From Azoarcus sp. TTM-91 (GTDB lineage: Bacteria > Pseudomonadota > Gammaproteobacteria > Burkholderiales > Rhodocyclaceae): a stretch of DNA of 54,145 nt. Both the position numbers and the translations under genes were made by a program. Positions 49,553 to 54,145 of the stretch are shown here, one piece after another. The notes below the pieces were generated by a model. That model was not told where the DNA came from, searched no databases, and saw only the letters and a list, made by a program, of their open reading frames with translations. The stretch covers positions 1 to 54,145 of the forward strand of contig NZ_WUEI01000025.1 in NCBI RefSeq assembly GCF_012911025.1. The letters run 5' to 3'. Every line of letters starts with the position of its first letter. Position 1 is the first letter of the stretch.

Positions 49553-50431
49553 ATGCGTGAATTACTTCCTGCCCGCCCCATCATCGTCTGCGCCGACGAC
49601 TACGGCCTCGCTCCCGGCGTCAGCGCAGCCATCGCCGGATTGATCGCCGCCGGGCGGCTTTCCGCCACCAGCTGCATGAGCGGCTTGCCCGACTGGCGAC
49701 GCGCCGCCGGCGAGCTGCGCGCGGTGGTGGCGGCCACCCCGGCCGACATCGGCCTGCACCTCACCCTGACCGATCACGCCCCGCTCGCGGGCGACCTGCA
49801 TGGGCTGGCGGCGGGCGGCCGCCTGCCGCCGCTGAAGCGCCTGCTCGCCCACACCCTCGCCCGCCGTCTGCCAGCCGCGGTGGTGGCGGACGAAGTGCGC
49901 GCCCAGCTGGATGCCTTCGAAGATGCCTGGGGCGCGCCGCCGGATTATGTGGACGGCCATCAGCACGTTCACCTGCTGCCGGGCGTGCGCGACGCGCTGG
50001 TGGCGGAGCTGCGGCGGCGCTATCCCGCCGGCCGGGTGTGGGTGCGCAACTGCGTGGAGGCGCCGGGCCGCAGCCTGAGGCGCGGCATCGCCACCGGCAA
50101 GGCGCTGTTCATCTCCGCCTTGGGACGCGGCCTGCGCCAGCAGGCGCGCGCCGCCGGCCTGCCGATGAACGAGGGCTTCTCCGGCCTGCACGACTTCAGC
50201 GCCGCGCCGCCCTTCGGCGAGCGCATGCGCCGCTTCCTCGCCGACACCGGCCCGCGGCCGCTGGTGCATGTGCACCCCGGCCGGGTGGATGCGGCGCTGA
50301 TTGCCTGCGATCCGCTGACCACGCCGCGGGAGGCGGAGCTGGCCTATCTGGCGAGCGGGGAATTCGTCGCCGATCTGGCCGCGGCCGGGCTGTATCCGGC
50401 GCGTTTCAGCGCGTTTGGCCGCGAGGCCTGA
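49553..50431 (+). CDS. ChbG/HpnK (YdjC)-family carbohydrate deacetylase
   Basis: 292-residue YdjC-superfamily metal-dependent deacetylase. Metal-site motifs are IIVCADDYGLAPGVSAAI, DIGLHLTLTDHAPL and the His cluster YVDGHQHVHLLPGVRDAL; late in the protein LVHVHPGRVDAAL. Family members remove an N-acetyl group from sugars or sugar lipids: ChbG on chito-oligosaccharides, HpnK in hopanoid clusters, NaxD/LgmC on undecaprenyl-phosphate hexosamine. No hopanoid gene is nearby; a GT2 gene is divergently adjacent and ArnT-like genes lie on both sides, so the NaxD-like role is the most attractive (inference). The ATG giving MRELLPARPIIV was chosen. Confidence 0.88.
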   Translation: MRELLPARPIIVCADDYGLAPGVSAAIAGLIAAGRLSATSCMSGLPDWRRAAGELRAVVAATPADIGLHLTLTDHAPLAGDLHGLAAGGRLPPLKRLLAHTLARRLPAAVVADEVRAQLDAFEDAWGAPPDYVDGHQHVHLLPGVRDALVAELRRRYPAGRVWVRNCVEAPGRSLRRGIATGKALFISALGRGLRQQARAAGLPMNEGFSGLHDFSAAPPFGERMRRFLADTGPRPLVHVHPGRVDAALIACDPLTTPREAELAYLASGEFVADLAAAGLYPARFSAFGREA

Positions 50432-50511
50432 GGCTGCCCAGGGCCGGAGCTGGCGCGGCGCTCCAGCAGAGGAAACCCTTCACCCTGAGCAAAGGGACTT
50501 GCGCGAAGCCG

Positions 50512-50545
50512 GTGGCGGCAAGCCGTGGAGACCACGGCTCGCCAC
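50512..50545. repeat. Large intergenic hairpin between convergent genes
   Basis: GTGGCG (50512-50517), a 3-base bulge, then AGCCGTGG (50521-50528), a 3-base loop AGA, CCACGGCT and CGCCAC form a 14-bp stem. It sits between the YdjC-like gene and the membrane-protein gene, which converge. There is no T-tract on either side. It may be a REP-like element or a non-canonical terminator. Confidence 0.6.
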
Positions 50546-50615
50546 GTGATTGCCGCCTTTCGATAGCGGTGTTGTCGCTTGCCCGGCCACGGGTCGGCGA
50601 TACCGCCGCCCCTGT

Positions 50616-51218
50616 TCAAGCCGCGTAGCGCAGATCCGACTGGTCGCGTCGTGCCCGCCGCGGGCGGAACACCCCGACCACCAGCGCGATCAGGCAGCCG
50701 ATGGAGAACAGCGGGTCGATCAGGTAATCCCACAGGTTGGGCGAATCGAACACGCCCAGGCGCCAGCTCACCAGCGCCACCCCCAGCGCCAGCGGCAGCA
50801 GGCGGGCGCCCAGCAAGGCCGCCACCAGCGCCAGCCCGCCGGCGGCCAGCGGCAGCACCGCGCCGCCGTAGCCCCAGGCGTAGGGGTCGGTCGCGCCCAC
50901 ACCCAGCGCCGGCGGGTAGAACAGCAGGCCGGTGACCGCCGCCAGCACGGCAATGACCCGTGCCTCGCCGGCGCGGAACACGCAGCTGCAGCCGGTGCGC
51001 GCCAGCAGCAGGCCAGCCAGCACCAGCGTGGTGGTGGGAGCCGGCTCGGCGAACAGGCCGCGCAGCACCGCGATCGGCGAGGACCCGCCCAGCGGCACAT
51101 TCAGCAGCCCCGCCCACGCGGCCAGGGCGATCAACGCCAGCAGCGGCCGGCCGCGCAGGCCGGGCACGCACAGGGAAAGGGCCAGCGCCCAGGCCAGCAC
51201 ATCATGGATAGCGGTCAC
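50616..51218 (-). CDS. Polytopic membrane protein of unknown function
   Basis: 200 residues, almost entirely hydrophobic, with about six predicted TM helices (e.g. PLLALIALAAWAGLLNVPLG, TTTLVLAGLLLARTGCSCVF, VIAVLAAVTGLLFYPPALGV, LFSIGCLIALVVGVFRPRRA). The loop GATDPYAWGYGGAVLPLAAG is polar and may be functional. Family not recognised. The start overlaps the Asp-box protein stop by 4 bases, so it is the last gene of a GT39-Asp-box protein-membrane protein operon and probably acts in the same envelope process. Confidence 0.8.
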   Translation of the reverse strand: MTAIHDVLAWALALSLCVPGLRGRPLLALIALAAWAGLLNVPLGGSSPIAVLRGLFAEPAPTTTLVLAGLLLARTGCSCVFRAGEARVIAVLAAVTGLLFYPPALGVGATDPYAWGYGGAVLPLAAGGLALVAALLGARLLPLALGVALVSWRLGVFDSPNLWDYLIDPLFSIGCLIALVVGVFRPRRARRDQSDLRYAA

Positions 51219-52501
51219 AGCCTTTCCTCCAGCCAGGCCCGGTTGAAGCGGATATGGCGCACGAAACTGCGGTTCCAGGTGTAGACGAGGTGGTAGTCGC
51301 CGTTGCGGGCCTGGATCAGGTAGGGATAGTCGTACTGCCAGCTGCAGTTGCCACCGTCGCGGCAGAGGTTGCGCTCGGCGACCTCTGCCACCGCCTCCGC
51401 CGCAGGGCCGGGGCCCAGCGCCGGCAGGTCGCCCGCCAGCCGGCTGCGGAAGCTGGCGACGTCCAGCGGCTTGCCGGCGCTGTCGCTGCGATCCTCGAAG
51501 CGGTGGATGGCGCGCCAGTGGCGACCCTCGTCCTCACTCACGAGCAAGGACAGGCGCAAGCGCTCATCCTCGGTATCGTTGGCCACCGCCAGCATGCGGC
51601 CATCCTCCATCCGCAGCGCGGCCAGCGCCGAGTTGGGGTTGGGCAGGTCGGTCGCCTCCACGCCGGACCAGCTGCGGCCAGCGTCCTTGGTCTCGATGCG
51701 CCAGGCGCGATACAGCGACTCCTCCGCGCCGTAGCGCAGCAGCGCCACCGCGCGCTGTTCGTCCTGCACCAGCATCACCGGCTGCAGCGAGCGGCGGCCG
51801 TGGTCCATGCGCACCTTCTGCTTCACCTCGCCACTGGGCGACAGCAGCAGCAGCTCGGCGAACTTGCCGCCCATCTCGTGATAGACCGGCAGGCCGATGT
51901 CGCCGTTGGCGTAGAACACCGGGTAAGCCTTCACCAGCGTGCTGAGGTTGAAGAAGGGCGAGGTCACCAGCCGCTGCGCCGGCAGCCAGCTGGCGCCCTT
52001 GTCGGTGGAGCGCATCAGGTTGAGGTGGCTGGTGGCCCAGCCGCCCATGCTGACGCTGACGTACACCAGCCACAGCTCGCCGCCGGGGGTGGTGAAGGTC
52101 ACCGGATTGCCGACCTTGCGCACGAAGTAGCCCAGATCCGCCGAAGTGCTCTCCGGCGAGGCGACGATGTGCTGCTCGCCCCAAGCGCCGCTGGCGGGAT
52201 CGAAGCGGGCGCCGTAGATCTTCACCTCCTCGCCGCCTTCGCGCTCACCGCCGAACCAGGTGGCGTAGAGCCGGCCGTCGGCGAGTTCCGTCACCGAGGC
52301 GGCATGCACCCGCGGCGGCGAGACCGCGCTGGCGATGGCGCTGGCGAACAGCGGCTGTGCCGCGCCCGCGCCATCGGCGGCAGCGGCCCCGGCCGGTGGA
52401 ACCAGGCCCGCGGGCACCGGCGCATGCAGGCCGGGCCAGGCGGCCCACAGGGAAACACCGGCGATCAGCGCGCAGGCGCCGGCACGCAGGGCAAGACTCA
52501 T
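51215..52501 (-). CDS. Exported Asp-box (BNR) beta-propeller, predicted neuraminidase-like
   Basis: 428 residues. An N-terminal hydrophobic export/anchor segment (ACALIAGVSLWAAWPGL) and an Ala-rich linker to about residue 50 precede a sialidase-fold propeller. Three canonical Asp boxes (SxDxGxxW) are seen: STDKGASW (165-172), TKDAGRSW (271-278) and SEDEGRHW (322-329). Other conserved-looking patches are TWFGGEREGGEEVKIYGARF and VRKVGNPVTFTTPGGELWLV. This resembles the group annotated as predicted neuraminidase. The complete sialidase arginine triad could not be confirmed, so sialic acid cleavage should not be assumed. Overlaps both neighbours by 4 bases, between a GT39 and a membrane-protein gene. 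Confidence 0.85.
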   Translation of the reverse strand: MSLALRAGACALIAGVSLWAAWPGLHAPVPAGLVPPAGAAAADGAGAAQPLFASAIASAVSPPRVHAASVTELADGRLYATWFGGEREGGEEVKIYGARFDPASGAWGEQHIVASPESTSADLGYFVRKVGNPVTFTTPGGELWLVYVSVSMGGWATSHLNLMRSTDKGASWLPAQRLVTSPFFNLSTLVKAYPVFYANGDIGLPVYHEMGGKFAELLLLSPSGEVKQKVRMDHGRRSLQPVMLVQDEQRAVALLRYGAEESLYRAWRIETKDAGRSWSGVEATDLPNPNSALAALRMEDGRMLAVANDTEDERLRLSLLVSEDEGRHWRAIHRFEDRSDSAGKPLDVASFRSRLAGDLPALGPGPAAEAVAEVAERNLCRDGGNCSWQYDYPYLIQARNGDYHLVYTWNRSFVRHIRFNRAWLEERL

Positions 52502-54126
52502 CTGGCCTCCACACGAAGCAGGTAATGGAATTGCAGCCCCTGCTCACGCGTAAGCGGGCTGAGGAAACGGGAATTCAATCGCGTCACCCGGAAATCCGGG
52601 GTCACCGCCAGCGCCTCGGTCTTCAGCCCGGCGGCTTCCAGCGCGTCCAGGCCGGACTCGCCGGTATAGACGATGGTGGCGCCGGGGCGGGCAGCCACTT
52701 CATCGACCGACAGCGCCGGCGTCAACCGGGCGGTGTAGAAATCGAAACTGTTGGCGCGGGCCTCGCCTTCCAGGTAGACCACCTCGTCCGCCGCCACGCC
52801 CAGCCGCTCCAGTTGCGCCGCCAGCATGTTGCCAGCCTGGTAGCGCAGCAGCTGCGGGTAGAAATTGAAGTTGAGCAGCACATTGAAAGCCACCGCCGCG
52901 GTCAGCGAGCACAGCAGCAGCCGCACCGAACCCTGGCTGCGGAGTACCAGCACCGCGCCGGCAAGCACGGCGAAGGCCGCCAGCGCCGGTGCCAGCATCC
53001 CGCTCACCGGGAAGGCCCAGCCGTTCAGCGCCAGCGCCAGCACCGCCAGCAGCAGCACCACCACCAGCTGCGCCGCCCAGGCCGCCCGCCCGGCGCGCTC
53101 AACCGGCCGCGCAGCCAGCCAGGCGCCCAGCATCACCGAGAACAGCGGCAGCAGGATGTTGAGGTAGTGCGGCAGCTTGAAGCGCGACAGGGAAATGATG
53201 GTGAAGATCACCAGCAGTGTGCCCAGCGTCAGCATTTCCACGCCGGGCCTGGGCTGGCGCAGCGCGCCCGCGGCCGCCCGTAGATGCGCCCACACCGCCG
53301 CCAGCGCCAGCAGCGACCACGGCAGGAAGGCCCACAGGAAGGTATGGACGAAGAACAGCTTGTCGTCCGCCCCGGCGTTGCCGAAGCGCTCGCCGGCCAG
53401 ACGTTCGAAGTTCTGCGACCACAGGATGAACTTCACCCCGCCGGCGCCGAACTGGTGGTAGTAGGCGTACAGCACCGGCGCGGCGAACAGCAGGAAGCAG
53501 GGCAGCAGCGCCAGCCAGCGCCAGTCGAACAAGCGCGCCCAGTCGCGCCGCCAGGCGAGGTGCAGGAACACCGCGATGCAGGGCATGGCCACGCCTATCA
53601 TGCCCTTGGTGGAGAAGCCCAGCGCCAGCCCCAGCCCCCCCAGCAGCAGGTTGCGCCAGCGCCCGGCGGCGGCGAATTCGGCCAGTTGCCAGATGGAGAA
53701 GATGATGGCGCCGGTGAGGATGGCGTCCATGCGCACATCGTTGTTGGCGAGGATGAAGGCCAGCGCGCTCGCCAGCACCAGCCCGGCCAGCCGCCCGGCC
53801 TCGGCCGAATACAGCAGCCGCGCCAGGCGCACGGTGGAATAAATGGCCAGCAGCGAGAACAGCAGCGAGGGCAGCTTGTAGGCGAAGGTGGTGATGCCGA
53901 ACAGCTTGAACGACAACGCCGCCAGCCAGAACAGCAGATGCGGCTTGTCCAGGTAGTCGCGCCCCTGGGTCACCAGGCTCAGCCAGTCGCCGCTGAGGTA
54001 CATGTTCAACGCGATGCCTGCATGGTGGCCGGAATCGTTGTTCATCAGGGGAACCGCGAGGCCGCCGGCATAGGCGAGCGCGAGCAGTAGGTAGCAGGCG
54101 AGGGTGGTCCGGGAGTCGATCCGCAC
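52498..54126 (-). CDS. ArnT-like GT39-family glycosyltransferase
   Basis: 542-residue multi-pass transferase of the ArnT/PMT superfamily. The first periplasmic loop carries the conserved acidic motif (MNNDSGHHAGIALNMYLSGD), followed by LDKPHLLFWLAALSFKLFGI, a pattern shared with ArnT. About twelve TM helices and a C-terminal periplasmic domain follow. ArnT-type enzymes move an aminosugar from undecaprenyl phosphate to lipid A. The GTG start lies 20 bases from the right edge, so an upstream start cannot be excluded. The stop overlaps the Asp-box gene (ATGA). Confidence 0.88.
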   Translation of the reverse strand: MRIDSRTTLACYLLLALAYAGGLAVPLMNNDSGHHAGIALNMYLSGDWLSLVTQGRDYLDKPHLLFWLAALSFKLFGITTFAYKLPSLLFSLLAIYSTVRLARLLYSAEAGRLAGLVLASALAFILANNDVRMDAILTGAIIFSIWQLAEFAAAGRWRNLLLGGLGLALGFSTKGMIGVAMPCIAVFLHLAWRRDWARLFDWRWLALLPCFLLFAAPVLYAYYHQFGAGGVKFILWSQNFERLAGERFGNAGADDKLFFVHTFLWAFLPWSLLALAAVWAHLRAAAGALRQPRPGVEMLTLGTLLVIFTIISLSRFKLPHYLNILLPLFSVMLGAWLAARPVERAGRAAWAAQLVVVLLLAVLALALNGWAFPVSGMLAPALAAFAVLAGAVLVLRSQGSVRLLLCSLTAAVAFNVLLNFNFYPQLLRYQAGNMLAAQLERLGVAADEVVYLEGEARANSFDFYTARLTPALSVDEVAARPGATIVYTGESGLDALEAAGLKTEALAVTPDFRVTRLNSRFLSPLTREQGLQFHYLLRVEAR

Positions 54127-54145
54127 GGCAGGGAGGGGGCTGGAT

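Noticed and set aside
49553..50431. Assigning hopanoid biosynthesis (hpnK) to the YdjC-family gene
   Set aside because: The family name includes HpnK, but no squalene-hopene cyclase or other hpn gene is in the window; the glycan context fits better.
51215..52501. Calling the Asp-box protein a true sialidase
   Set aside because: Asp boxes show the propeller fold only; the complete catalytic triad of arginines, Tyr/Glu pair and Asp could not be confirmed by eye.

Overview
The window is high-GC (roughly two-thirds G+C) DNA from a Gram-negative betaproteobacterium, most likely of the Rhodocyclales (Thauera/Azoarcus/Zoogloea-like). The evidence is gene order: lnt-corC-ybeY-phoH-miaB, ftsY-ftsE-ftsX, rsmD-coaD-fdx and TPR-lolB-ispE-tRNA(Gln)-prs-rplY-pth-ychF are typical betaproteobacterial clusters. 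The genus is inference. The first 14 bases are the inner part of the Tn5/Nextera mosaic end, so the left edge is a contig end carrying residual adapter. The right edge is also close to a gene start.

Layout. 15-3065: 3' part of a FecR-type anti-sigma regulator and an STN-containing TonB-dependent receptor. 3480-7692: an RND efflux pump and its membrane fusion protein (minus strand). 8069-10693: an amidase and a lone branched-chain-amino-acid/amide-type periplasmic binding protein. 11109-16967: lnt, corC, an N-terminally extended ybeY, phoH, miaB and a small exported protein. 17125-17284: tRNA-Met with a clear promoter and terminator. 17431-18603: an MFS exporter. 18664-23971: Fur box, FecI-like sigma factor, FecR, second STN TonB receptor, PepSY membrane protein and a 53-residue membrane protein, a complete cell-surface-signalling iron-uptake locus. 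24179-26416: ahpC-ahpF peroxide defence. 26648-29368: ftsY-ftsE-ftsX. 29518-33612: two M16 peptidase-family proteins, rsmD, coaD and a YfhL-type ferredoxin, closed by a perfect bidirectional terminator. 33705-36587: a bacterial dynamin-like GTPase and mutM. 36798-43568: outer-membrane biogenesis, isoprenoid, PRPP and translation housekeeping genes with tRNA-Gln. 43747-46377: a DEDDh exonuclease and a hybrid histidine kinase. 46388-54126: an envelope glycan region with GtrA, two GT39-type transferases, a GT2 polyprenyl-phosphate glycosyltransferase, a YdjC/HpnK-type deacetylase, a small membrane protein and a BNR (Asp-box) sialidase-like protein.

How the parts work together. Iron uptake is served by two FecR/TonB-receptor loci, one preceded by a good Fur box. 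The last 8 kb holds the set needed to build an amino-sugar on undecaprenyl phosphate (GT2), deacetylate it (YdjC/NaxD-like), flip it (GtrA) and transfer it to an acceptor such as lipid A (GT39/ArnT-like). This parallels the Francisella FlmF2-NaxD-FlmK and Bordetella Lgm lipid A hexosamine systems, but also includes an unexplained Asp-box protein and an unexplained membrane protein. It is the best candidate here for an undescribed variant system; the assignment is inference from families and gene order. The rest is mostly conserved housekeeping. No CRISPR array, transposase, prophage or rRNA gene was seen.
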